A DNA stretch of 14,857 nucleotides from an uncultured Rhodospirillaceae bacterium (GTDB lineage Bacteria > Pseudomonadota > Alphaproteobacteria > Rhodospirillales > Casp-alpha2), in the NCBI GenBank assembly GCA_913048145.1, contig CAJWVP010000022.1, forward strand, positions 1 to 14,857, in the 5' to 3' direction. Positions within the stretch are counted from its first letter, which is position 1. Every line of letters begins with the position of its first letter. The position numbers and the translations under genes are program-made. The notes beneath the pieces are model-generated. The model made no database searches, had not been told where the DNA came from, and saw only the letters and a program-made list of their open reading frames with translations. This document shows, piece after piece, positions 7,171-14,281 of the stretch.

Positions 7171-7202
7171 GCATTATACGGAGATAGCGGACAGGATACA
7201 CA

Positions 7203-7898
7203 ATGGCGAAAATATTCTCAAAAATCCGGTTTTTGGCGCTGACGATATTTTTCGCGACGCTGATGTTGAGCGTTAAGATCAGCGACATTTGGGATGGCAT
7301 CGACGGCTTGCTTGGCGGTGCCATTCAGGTTGCCGAGGCGCAGGCGCAGACCAATGATGCCCCTGCCAAAAAACCTGAGGATCAGCTCGAGAATCTTGAA
7401 GCCGCGCGAGAAAAGGAAGACGAGCCTGATGCGAACGAAGGAGGGGATGTTTCCCGTCTCATCACCGATGATCCCACGCTTCTGTCGCCGGCGGAGATCG
7501 AAATTCTTCAGCAGTTGGCTGTTCGCCGCGATAACCTTGACGCTCGGGAGGCTGAATTTAGCGCCCGCGAAGGGTTGTTTAAAGCCGCGGAGGAACGTAT
7601 CGACAAGAAGATCGCGGAGCTCCAGAACCTGCGGGTCACGATCGATAGTCTGATCAAGAAGTTCGACGCCCAGCAAGATGCCAAGCTGAATAGTCTGGTG
7701 AAAATCTACGAGAATATGAAGCCCAAGAGTGCCGCGCGTATCTTTGAGCAACTTGAAATGGATACGCTCCTTGAAGTGGCTGAACGCATGAAGGAGCGCA
7801 AGCTCGCGGCGATCATGGCGCAGCTGGGCGAAGAGCGTGCCCGCGAAGTGACGGTTGAGCTTCGTCGGTTGCGGGAAATGCCCAAGGTTGGGGGTTGA
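7203..7898 (+). CDS. MotE-like protein with MgtE_N/FliG-like C-terminal domain
   Basis: The product has 231 residues. The N-terminus is a signal/membrane segment (about 8-25) with the sequence LMLSVKISDIWDGI, then an acidic, Ala-rich linker. Residues about 95-160 form a long coiled coil (NLDAREAEFSAREGLFKAAE). The C-terminal 65 residues match the MgtE N-terminal/FliG-middle helical fold: LVKIYENMKPKSAARIFEQL followed by ERKLAAIMAQLGEERARE. In Sinorhizobium, MotE proteins of this type act as periplasmic chaperones for the motility protein MotC; that homologues here do the same is inference. AGGA stands about seven bases before the ATG. The stop is 37 bases before the start of the next gene. 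Confidence 0.85.
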   Translation: MAKIFSKIRFLALTIFFATLMLSVKISDIWDGIDGLLGGAIQVAEAQAQTNDAPAKKPEDQLENLEAAREKEDEPDANEGGDVSRLITDDPTLLSPAEIEILQQLAVRRDNLDAREAEFSAREGLFKAAEERIDKKIAELQNLRVTIDSLIKKFDAQQDAKLNSLVKIYENMKPKSAARIFEQLEMDTLLEVAERMKERKLAAIMAQLGEERAREVTVELRRLREMPKVGG

Positions 7899-7935
7899 TC
7901 CACGTGATCCTTCCGACGGCCGGAGGGCCTTCGCG

Positions 7936-10900
7936 ATGAGTGGGTTGTGCCGGATCTTGATGGTGTCATTCGCGCTCATGTCCGTCTTGACATGGGTCGT
8001 TCCCGTTGCGGCGGAACATGTGAGCGTCCGTGCATCGCGGGGAGATGACTTCGGCCGGATCGTGTTTCTCTGGGATCGGCCCGTTTCTCATGAGATGGCT
8101 CACAACGGCCGAACCCTCACCATCCGCTTTGGACGGCCGATCGAGGCCTCTTACCAAAGGGTGTTAGGCGCGCTGCGGAAGTATATCAATCGGGTTCGAG
8201 TCAATCGTGACGGTCGATCCGTGACATTTCAACTGACCGACGCTTTTGAGGCCTTCGGATTTGATTCCGGGAACGCGGTGATCGTCGAAATTGCGGAACT
8301 GCCCGAGCCGGCGCCAGCGCCCCAGCCCGAAGCCGGACAGGCATCTATCAAAATCGTGACGCGAAAGTCGGTTGCCCAGGCGGTTGCTATGAAGGGCCTG
8401 CCAAAAATTCGGGTGCGCACGGGTCGTCATCCGGATTATTCGCGTATCGTGATCGATTGGCCGGAGAAGGTTGATTACAAGTTCGACCAGAAGGGTGGTG
8501 TGGTGGTCATCCGGTTCGGCAATGCCGCTGATCTTCAAATCGCGGGTTTGAAGCGTCGTCCGCCGCCCTATGTCGGTGCGGTTCGAGCGCGTCCCGGTGC
8601 CAACGAGACCGTGTTGGAGTTGGCCGTCACGCAATCGTCCGATGTCCGTCATTTCCTCTCCGGCTCGAAGTTGGTTTTGGATGTGCGCCGTCCCACCGGC
8701 TCAGAAGAGTTTGCCGCACTTCCCGAGGCTGCCCCCGCATCTGAGACGGCGCCTGATGCATTGGAAAAGACAGAAACGGAAAGCAACACCGACGCAAAGT
8801 CGCCGGTGCAGTCGGCCGTGGCAGAAAAGACGGGATCTGCGCCGTCGCAGCCCGAACCGGCTGTGGAAAAAGCGTCGGCGCCCGACTCTTCGAATTCAAC
8901 CGCAGCACCAACGGTAGCCGCGGCGCCCGAACCGGAAGCGCCCGGTTCTCAACCTGACGCGAGCCGTAAGGTTTCGGCACGCGCTGCTCAACCGCGGAGC
9001 AAGCCTGTCGTCCTCCGACCTGTTGCCGTGTCGGCCGAGCAGCCCACCGGGTCTGCGGAGGGTAAACCGGCGGACCCCAATGTCGAAGGGGCTGAAACGC
9101 CCCCCACGCCTAGTGCCAAGACTGGGGTCAAGTTTACATTTGATTGGAAAGAACCCGTCGGTGCCGCGGTGTTCCGCCGGGTTGGATATTTGTGGCTGAT
9201 TTTTGACAAACCTTCGCGAATTGATGCGCAATCCCTGCTGAAATCGAGCGGCGGCGTCATTCAGTCCATCGACCAAGCGCCGATGCCCGATGCGACCGTG
9301 TTGCGGATGCGCGTGTCACGCCGGATCAATCCGACTTTATCCCGCGATGGCTTAAGTTGGATCATCGAGCTGTCGAAACGGGAAACGGCAGTCTCCAAGC
9401 CCATCGAGGTCAACGTGCAACCGGACTCACCCGTTGGCCCAAGGATTTTCTTGCCGGTGCTGGAGCCCGGAAAGCCGGTTGGGATCACTGACCCCGCCGT
9501 GGGAGACAACCTCGTGGTGGTTCCCGTCATTCCGCTGGGTCATGGTCTGCAGAAAACCTTTACATATTCGCAACTTCGGGTCCTTCCGTCGTTGCAAGGT
9601 ATCGTCATAAAGCCCCTAGTCGATGACCTTCGCGTGCGACCGCTCCGTCAAGGTGTCGAATTGACATCGGGCGCAAAGTTAGCGCTGTCGCCTGTGTCCG
9701 CCGACGCCGCCGCCAGGGCGAAGCTTGCCGCCACAAAACCGTTGACCAAAATCCTTGAATTGGAGAAGTGGGAAGTCACGTCTATCGAACAGTTCAACAA
9801 GGACAAGCAGAACCTACAAGATGAGGTCGCGGCGGCGCAGGGCGAACAACGCATTCTTGAACGTTACAATTTAGCACGGTTTTACTTTGCAAACCGGTTT
9901 GCCCCGGAAACCCTGGGCGTCTTAGCGGAACTAAAGCGTGAGGAGCCGGAGATTGAAAACGAGCCGGAGTTCCGTCTGATCCGAGGCGGCGCCAGTTATC
10001 TTATGGGGCGCCTGTCGGATGCCGCGTCCGATTTTACCCACGGAAGCTTGGATGGATCCGATGAGGCCAATTTCTGGCGGGCTGCGGTGGTTGCTGAAGC
10101 GGGAGACTTGTTGGCGGCAGCCCCGACCCTAACCCGTGTAGGTGTGGTGACAAAGAAGTATCCCAAACAACTCAAACTTCAGATGGGGACGCTGGTTGCC
10201 GACGCGGCCGTCGAAATTGGGGATATCCAGTCCGCCAAGACCTACATCAAGGCCATGAAAAAGCTCAAACCCGACGAGGCACAATTGGCTGCTATCGAAT
10301 TCGTCGAAGGGCGGATGCTTAACCTCAAGGGCGATACGGACGGCGCTATTTCGAAGTGGGAAGGGGTTCAGGAGAAGCGCAACAAATGGATGCGGGCGCG
10401 GGCCACCATTGCCCGTACGGAACTGCTTTTGAAATTGGACCGTATGAAGCCGATGGAGGCCATCAAGCAGCTGGAGAGCCTCCGGTTTGCCTGGCGCGGT
10501 GATGATTTCGAGTTTGCCTTGCTCCGACGTCTTGGTGGGCTCTATCTGGACGAGGGGATCTATCGCAACGGTCTCCAGGCCCTGCGTCAGGCCGCCACGT
10601 ACTTCCGCAACAACGAGGAAGCGCCGCAGGTCACCCAGCAGATGGTCGATGTCTTCAATGCGCTCTATTTAGAAGATGGCGCCGATGAGATGTCGGCTGT
10701 CACGGCGATCGCCGTTTTCGAGGAGTTCAAGGAACTCACGCCTGCCGGGGCCAAGGGCGATGAAATGATACGCAAGCTTGCGGATCGGCTCGTGGGTGTC
10801 GATCTGCTGGATCAGGCAGCGGAAATTCTAGAGGACCAAATTCGGTCTCGTCTAAAAGGCGTCTTGAAGTCGGAGGTTGGCGCGCGTTTGGCCATTGTTT

Positions 10901-11514
10901 GTTTATTGGCCCGACGTTATGACCGTGCCCTGGCAGGTTTGGATGCGACCGATGTGCCGAATGCGCCAGCGGCTTTGGTCACGCAACGGCGACATTTACG
11001 GGCCCGCTCCTTGATAGGGCTGAATCAATCGGAGAAAGCGCTGGAGGTCCTGAAGAAGGACAAGACCACGAACGCCGATCTCCTCAGGGCCGAAGTGTTC
11101 TGGAATGGCGGCGATTGGCCCAACGCATCGAAGGAGCTGCGGAAAATACTCACGGCATCCGGCGCTAAGAAAAACGAACCGGTGAACTCGGAGCAGACGC
11201 AGAAAGTTCTCAACTATGCCATTGCCCTTGTCCTTTCCGGAAACGAACGAGCTCTCGCCAAGGTTCGCCAGGATTATGGCCCGGCTATTCAGGAGACAGA
11301 ATTGAAGGATGCCTTCCGGTTGGTGTCTGCGCCAACAGCGCTTGGGCTGATCAGCCCGAATTCCGTGCTGTCGCGGGTCAAGCTGGCCGAGAACTTCAAG
11401 ACGTTCCTGTCCAAGTATAAGAAGCTGCTGCAGGAGAGAGGTTTGAGCCGTGTTATCTCACAGGAGGCAGCAGTGGCAGACACCAAAGAACAGCCTGAGA
11501 CCCAAGGCGGATAA
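7936..11514 (+). CDS. Large periplasmic protein: three beta domains plus TPR solenoid
   Basis: The product has 1192 residues from the ATG at 7936, chosen over an upstream TTG at 7855 because GGAGG lies nine bases before it and a Sec signal peptide follows (residues 1-26, cleavage after VPVAA). Three related-looking beta domains, AMIN-like in pattern, occupy about 27-121 (RIVFLWDRPVSHEM), 153-254 (SRIVIDWPEKVDYKF) and 397-483 (KFTFDWKEPVGAAVF), the last two separated by a 140-residue Ala/Pro/Glu-rich linker. From about 605 to the end it is an all-helical TPR-type solenoid (LARFYFANRFAPETLGVLAE, LGGLYLDEGIYRNGLQAL). The function is not established; context suggests a periplasmic scaffold of the flagellar motor, comparable in idea to PflA of Campylobacter. 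It is 37 bases after the motE-like gene. Confidence 0.8.
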   Translation: MSGLCRILMVSFALMSVLTWVVPVAAEHVSVRASRGDDFGRIVFLWDRPVSHEMAHNGRTLTIRFGRPIEASYQRVLGALRKYINRVRVNRDGRSVTFQLTDAFEAFGFDSGNAVIVEIAELPEPAPAPQPEAGQASIKIVTRKSVAQAVAMKGLPKIRVRTGRHPDYSRIVIDWPEKVDYKFDQKGGVVVIRFGNAADLQIAGLKRRPPPYVGAVRARPGANETVLELAVTQSSDVRHFLSGSKLVLDVRRPTGSEEFAALPEAAPASETAPDALEKTETESNTDAKSPVQSAVAEKTGSAPSQPEPAVEKASAPDSSNSTAAPTVAAAPEPEAPGSQPDASRKVSARAAQPRSKPVVLRPVAVSAEQPTGSAEGKPADPNVEGAETPPTPSAKTGVKFTFDWKEPVGAAVFRRVGYLWLIFDKPSRIDAQSLLKSSGGVIQSIDQAPMPDATVLRMRVSRRINPTLSRDGLSWIIELSKRETAVSKPIEVNVQPDSPVGPRIFLPVLEPGKPVGITDPAVGDNLVVVPVIPLGHGLQKTFTYSQLRVLPSLQGIVIKPLVDDLRVRPLRQGVELTSGAKLALSPVSADAAARAKLAATKPLTKILELEKWEVTSIEQFNKDKQNLQDEVAAAQGEQRILERYNLARFYFANRFAPETLGVLAELKREEPEIENEPEFRLIRGGASYLMGRLSDAASDFTHGSLDGSDEANFWRAAVVAEAGDLLAAAPTLTRVGVVTKKYPKQLKLQMGTLVADAAVEIGDIQSAKTYIKAMKKLKPDEAQLAAIEFVEGRMLNLKGDTDGAISKWEGVQEKRNKWMRARATIARTELLLKLDRMKPMEAIKQLESLRFAWRGDDFEFALLRRLGGLYLDEGIYRNGLQALRQAATYFRNNEEAPQVTQQMVDVFNALYLEDGADEMSAVTAIAVFEEFKELTPAGAKGDEMIRKLADRLVGVDLLDQAAEILEDQIRSRLKGVLKSEVGARLAIVCLLARRYDRALAGLDATDVPNAPAALVTQRRHLRARSLIGLNQSEKALEVLKKDKTTNADLLRAEVFWNGGDWPNASKELRKILTASGAKKNEPVNSEQTQKVLNYAIALVLSGNERALAKVRQDYGPAIQETELKDAFRLVSAPTALGLISPNSVLSRVKLAENFKTFLSKYKKLLQERGLSRVISQEAAVADTKEQPETQGG

Positions 11515-11534
11515 TACTCTCGCGCTAAAGAACC

Positions 11535-11951
11535 ATGGATATCCTCAAGGGCTCCACTCTAGTTTCAATTGACATTCTGATCTGCGATGATGAACCCACG
11601 GCCCCCAACGTCATGGTTCATATACTGCCGCAGTTAGTGATTGGTGCGGCTCACACCACCAAATCTGCTGGGATGGTGGTTCAGTTTTTGTAGGACCTCG
11701 TCGAAAAAAAACCTCTATATCTTTATCCGCGACTAAATGATGCCGTAGATGTCGGGTTTAGAGGTTCTCAAGAACTTGCGTGCCACTGGACCCGACGTGA
11801 GCTTGTCATGTTGACCGAGAAGGCGGCGTCAAATGCGGCGAAAGAGGCCGCCTCCCATCGGGGCTACGCCTATATCGCAGAACCATTTTCGGCTGAGGCG
11901 GTGCAGCGCAGGAGTGAGGCGCTTGTGCGACCATCATGGGCTCAGGTCTAA
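11535..11951 (+). pseudogene. Decayed cheY-like response regulator (receiver domain)
   Basis: A single receiver domain can be read across 139 codons, but it is broken. Frame 1 gives ILICDDEPTAPNVMVHIL, with the acidic DD pocket, until a TAG at 11691-11693. After an eight-A run (11704-11711) the family sequence continues one base out of phase as LYIFIRD-stop-MMP-stop-MSGLEVLKNLRATGPDVS, with stops at 11734-11736 and 11746-11748; its Asp at 11731-11733 is the phosphoacceptor. The phase returns near 11801-11804 and runs VMLTEKAASNAAKEAASHRG then AYIAEPF to the TAA. The conserved Lys of the KPF motif is Glu (11880-11882). It starts 20 bases after the TPR gene and overlaps the fliP stop tail-to-tail by four bases. 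Confidence 0.85.
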
Positions 11952-12727
11952 CCGCCAAAGCTCCGCACTAGCGACCCCACCACCATGTACCAACCGTCCA
12001 CCAGGACAAAGAAGATGATTTTGAAGGGAAGGGCGATGATAATCGGCGGCAGCATCATCATGCCCATGGCCATCAAAACCGATGCCACCACCATGTCGAT
12101 AACGAGAAACGGCACGAAGATGAGAAATCCGATCTCGAAAGCGCGCCGCATTTCCGAAATCATGAATGCGGGAATGAGGATGCGGAGGGACAAGTTTTTA
12201 GGCTGAAGATTCTCCGTGCTCGTCCCTGAGATCTCAACGAACAGGGTAAGATCTCGCTCTCGGACATGGCGCAGCATGAAATTACGAAAGGGCACCGACA
12301 CGCGTTCAAAAGCTTCGAACTCATCAATCTCTTCTTCGATCATCGGCTTAATGCCGGTGTCGTAAGCCTGTTCGAATGTCGGCATCATGATGAAGAAGGT
12401 CAAGAACAGGGCGAGTGAGATTAGTACTTGGTTTGGCGGCGTCTGCGTGGTGCCCATGGCCGTACGCAAGAAGGACAGGACGATTAATATGCGAACAAAA
12501 GAAGTCACCATCACGAGCAGGGACGGTGCCAGGCTGAGTACGGTGATGAGCGCGATGATCTGAACGAGGCGCCCTGTCGCCTCGCCGCCATCTCCAAAGT
12601 CCAGATTGATGGATTGGGCGGCGGCCGGTTCGGCGACGCAGATCAGGATGCCTATCAGTGTGACACTCAGGCTCGCTGTACCGGCAAACCAAAAAAATGA
12701 ACGGAGGAGGGTGGGGCGACCGTTCAT
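11948..12727 (-). CDS. fliP: Flagellar export gate protein FliP
   Basis: FliP is the main pore subunit of the flagellar type III export gate (FliP-FliQ-FliR). The product has 259 residues. A cleavable signal peptide covers about residues 1-37 (ends AEPAAA). It is followed by LVQIIALITVLSLAPSLLVM, the conserved TSFVRILIVLSFLRTAMG, the periplasmic/acidic loop, and the family signature PAFMISEMRRAFEIGF. The last helices contain MMMLPPIIIALPFKIIFFVL and end at SLVRSFGG. GAGG lies about seven bases before the ATG, and the start overlaps the fliO stop as ATGA, so translation is coupled. It converges on the cheY pseudogene with a four-base overlap and no terminator between. Confidence 0.97.
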   Translation of the reverse strand: MNGRPTLLRSFFWFAGTASLSVTLIGILICVAEPAAAQSINLDFGDGGEATGRLVQIIALITVLSLAPSLLVMVTSFVRILIVLSFLRTAMGTTQTPPNQVLISLALFLTFFIMMPTFEQAYDTGIKPMIEEEIDEFEAFERVSVPFRNFMLRHVRERDLTLFVEISGTSTENLQPKNLSLRILIPAFMISEMRRAFEIGFLIFVPFLVIDMVVASVLMAMGMMMLPPIIIALPFKIIFFVLVDGWYMVVGSLVRSFGG

Positions 12728-13047
12728 TGTCTGTCCTCGCCATCGTCTGACGTTGCAATGGCGATAGGGCTATCGCCCCCGGTCGCAATCCCTCTCTCGA
12801 TGACCGTTTCGGAGGTTGGTGAAATCAACAGGAGGTGCTCAACATCGTCACGGCGCACCAGCACCATTCGACGGCGCCCATCAACCGCTGTCACTTCAAC
12901 GACGGAAAGGCGTCGTTTGCCTCCTGGCTTGATGGCGGCGGCTGGAAATCCCAACCCGGCGCGGCGCGCCAGGGTCGCCAGAACACCGATCAACCCAAGT
13001 ACAAAGACCAGGGCCAAGAGGAAACGGAAATAATCCATAGCTTCCAT
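12724..13047 (-). CDS. fliO: Flagellar biogenesis protein FliO
   Basis: FliO is a small membrane protein that helps assemble the FliP ring. The product has 107 residues: a short N-terminus, one membrane helix (about 6-27, FRFLLALVFVLGLIGVLATL), then a cytoplasmic beta-rich domain with RRLSVVEVTAVDGRRRMVLV and RRDDVEHLLLIS, the FliO signature. The start is the ATG at 13047, sharing one base with the upstream gene stop (TAATG); GGAG lies ten bases before it. An alternative ATG at 13038 would remove three residues. It overlaps fliP by four bases. Confidence 0.92.
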   Translation of the reverse strand: MEAMDYFRFLLALVFVLGLIGVLATLARRAGLGFPAAAIKPGGKRRLSVVEVTAVDGRRRMVLVRRDDVEHLLLISPTSETVIERGIATGGDSPIAIATSDDGEDRQ

Positions 13048-13340
13048 TAATCATCGGCTCCGTCGTCAGCTGCAGTCTCACCGCCAATGGCACCATGGCG
13101 GGCGCTCAGCTCCCGCTGCAGGCTATTCAAGTCGATGATGATCGCCTCCAGTTCCCGGACTACTGTCTCCCGGTCGATTTGCAATGGTGCTGTACGGAGG
13201 ACCTCGCTGACATCCTGAACTTCGCCGCTGAGCGCACTGATATCCGCGTCCTCTCCGGCGGCTAATGCTTCTCGGCCGAATTGGATACGGCGGCGAATAG
13301 CGTCTAGGCGTATCTGTAGATCGTGCGCGGTCGCGTTCAT
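13047..13340 (-). CDS. Small helical protein between the FlhB-like gene and fliO
   Basis: The product has 97 residues from the ATG at 13340; a longer frame starting nine codons upstream at 13367 is less likely, because this ATG forms a TAATG overlap with the previous stop and GGAG lies eight bases upstream. It has no membrane segment. Two helical regions with coiled-coil character are seen (LQIRLDAIRRRIQFGREAL, then about 50-80 with RETVVRELEAIIIDLNSLQR), followed by an acidic tail (ETAADDGADD). I do not recognise the family. Its size, helicity and place in an export-gate operon resemble type III secretion chaperones, but this is only analogy. Confidence 0.8.
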   Translation of the reverse strand: MNATAHDLQIRLDAIRRRIQFGREALAAGEDADISALSGEVQDVSEVLRTAPLQIDRETVVRELEAIIIDLNSLQRELSARHGAIGGETAADDGADD

Positions 13341-13792
13341 TACTTGGCTCCGTTGTCCTGCCGCCATTTTGCAGCCAGGGCATCTGCCAGTTCGAGCACG
13401 GTCTCGCTTCTCCCGTCGGCGGACGTTTCGCCCTGATGGTGACCGGGAGGGGCTTCGCCGTTGGCGCGGTACAGATAGATAAGAATTTCGGCGACGGCCG
13501 CAAAGGCGTCCAAGGGAATCTCTGAATCGTCATCAACCGCCGAAAGTAGTTGTGCCAGATCTGCATCTTCGCGAACCTTAATCCCTTGCGCGAAGGCGAT
13601 CTCCAAAATTTGCTCGGCTGTGGTGCCGCGTCCAGCGGCGACGACCTTCGGTGCACGGTCCGTTTCCTGCGCTTGGTGAAGGGCCACGGCGACGGCATCT
13701 TTAGTCTCTGGGATCGGCTTCAGGTCGCCGCGATCTTGTTCGTCCGATGACGTCAAAGTGGAAACCCAACATCTGGTCATAAATTCTATCAA
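13340..13792 (-). CDS. Orphan FlhB C-terminal domain-like protein
   Basis: The product has 150 residues, soluble. Residues about 32-110 match the cytoplasmic domain of FlhB/EscU/YscU export switch proteins: DAVAVALHQAQETDRAPKVV, AAGRGTTAEQILEIAFAQGI, and then the EIPLDAFAAVAEILIYLYRA end. Missing are the four membrane helices and the NPTH autocleavage site of full FlhB. Such stand-alone copies (FhlB/YlqH type) are known in other bacteria and can partly replace the FlhB C-terminal fragment. The C-terminal 40 residues are an extra, partly charged tail. The start is taken as TTG at 13792, six bases after a strong GGAGG at about 13800-13804; an ATG at 13780 is the alternative. It heads the operon with the 97-residue gene, fliO and fliP. 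Confidence 0.85.
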   Translation of the reverse strand: MIEFMTRCWVSTLTSSDEQDRGDLKPIPETKDAVAVALHQAQETDRAPKVVAAGRGTTAEQILEIAFAQGIKVREDADLAQLLSAVDDDSEIPLDAFAAVAEILIYLYRANGEAPPGHHQGETSADGRSETVLELADALAAKWRQDNGAK

Positions 13793-14020
13793 CGTAAGCT
13801 CCTCCGGGCTTCCTTAACAACGGGTAAAAAACTGCGCTAGTTTCAAGACGCCTAATTGTCTGAGAACCCGCCATTATTGGGTCTCCCCATAGGCCGCATC
13901 GGGGCAAGAAGTTGGATCCCGGGTTAGGATTCCTAAAGGTTTTCGTTCCGGTGATTCGCACACTACGCGGCGGGACGGGACCACATAGTCATATTTTTAA
14001 GTGTATTCGACATCTTCAGG

Positions 14021-14044
14021 ATCGGCATCGGCATCGGCATCGGC
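14021..14044 (+). repeat. Tandem hexamer repeat, 4 x ATCGGC
   Basis: Four exact, contiguous copies of ATCGGC. Short tandem repeats of this type can change copy number by slippage. It is in non-coding sequence about 230 bases upstream of the FlhB-like gene start. Confidence 0.9.
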
Positions 14045-14105
14045 CCCTCAAGCTTGCATACCGTTCGGCCTATAGTCGCGGTCGCGTGTTTCTTCGAAGA
14101 TCTAG

Positions 14106-14139
14106 ACGCGACAGGTTCATTGGTGGAGACCTGTCGTGT
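14106..14139. repeat. Inverted repeat, 11-base arms
   Basis: ACGCGACAGGT at 14106-14116 pairs with ACCTGTCGTGT at 14129-14139 (one G-T wobble) around a 12-base loop. No T-run follows on either strand, so it is not a typical terminator. It lies about 140 bases beyond the hydrolase stop and could be a 3' stem-loop of that transcript or a protein site. Confidence 0.55.
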
Positions 14140-14281
14140 GGTCTGCTGTTTATGAGGATTCCCGGCCTTTACAGGAGAGGAATCATGCCGTGGATACGGT
14201 GGTCGTGCTTGGCCTTCTAAGGGCTAAGCCTGACGCAGTTTATCCGAACTTCCGCGCGTTCTGGGTGCATGGTATTCACAA

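Larger units (their letters stand above)
13806..14281. other. Intergenic region without recognised gene
   Basis: These 476 bases hold no protein I recognise. It contains four tandem copies of ATCGGC (14021-14044), a ten-base palindrome TCTTCGAAGA (14091-14100), and a large inverted repeat at 14106-14139. A frame on the plus strand at 13912-14220 has His/Arg-rich, low-plausibility sequence made partly by the hexamer repeat. The promoter of the FlhB-like/fliO/fliP operon must lie here, but I could not identify a convincing one; no GG-N10-GC match was found in the minus orientation. Confidence 0.5.

Noticed and set aside
7855..7935. Upstream TTG start for the large TPR protein, overlapping the motE-like gene
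   Set aside because: It would put 27 residues before the signal peptide; the ATG at 7936 has a GGAGG site at the right distance.
7218..7979. 253-residue minus-strand frame opposite the motE-like gene
   Set aside because: It is the antisense shadow of a clear MgtE_N/MotE-like gene and has no ribosome binding site or domain.
14021..14044. Possible CRISPR or larger repeat array
   Set aside because: Only a 6-base unit in four contiguous copies, with no spacers.
13912..14220. 102-residue plus-strand frame in the intergenic region
   Set aside because: His/Arg-rich low-complexity sequence created by the hexamer repeat, with no homology recognised and no ribosome binding site.
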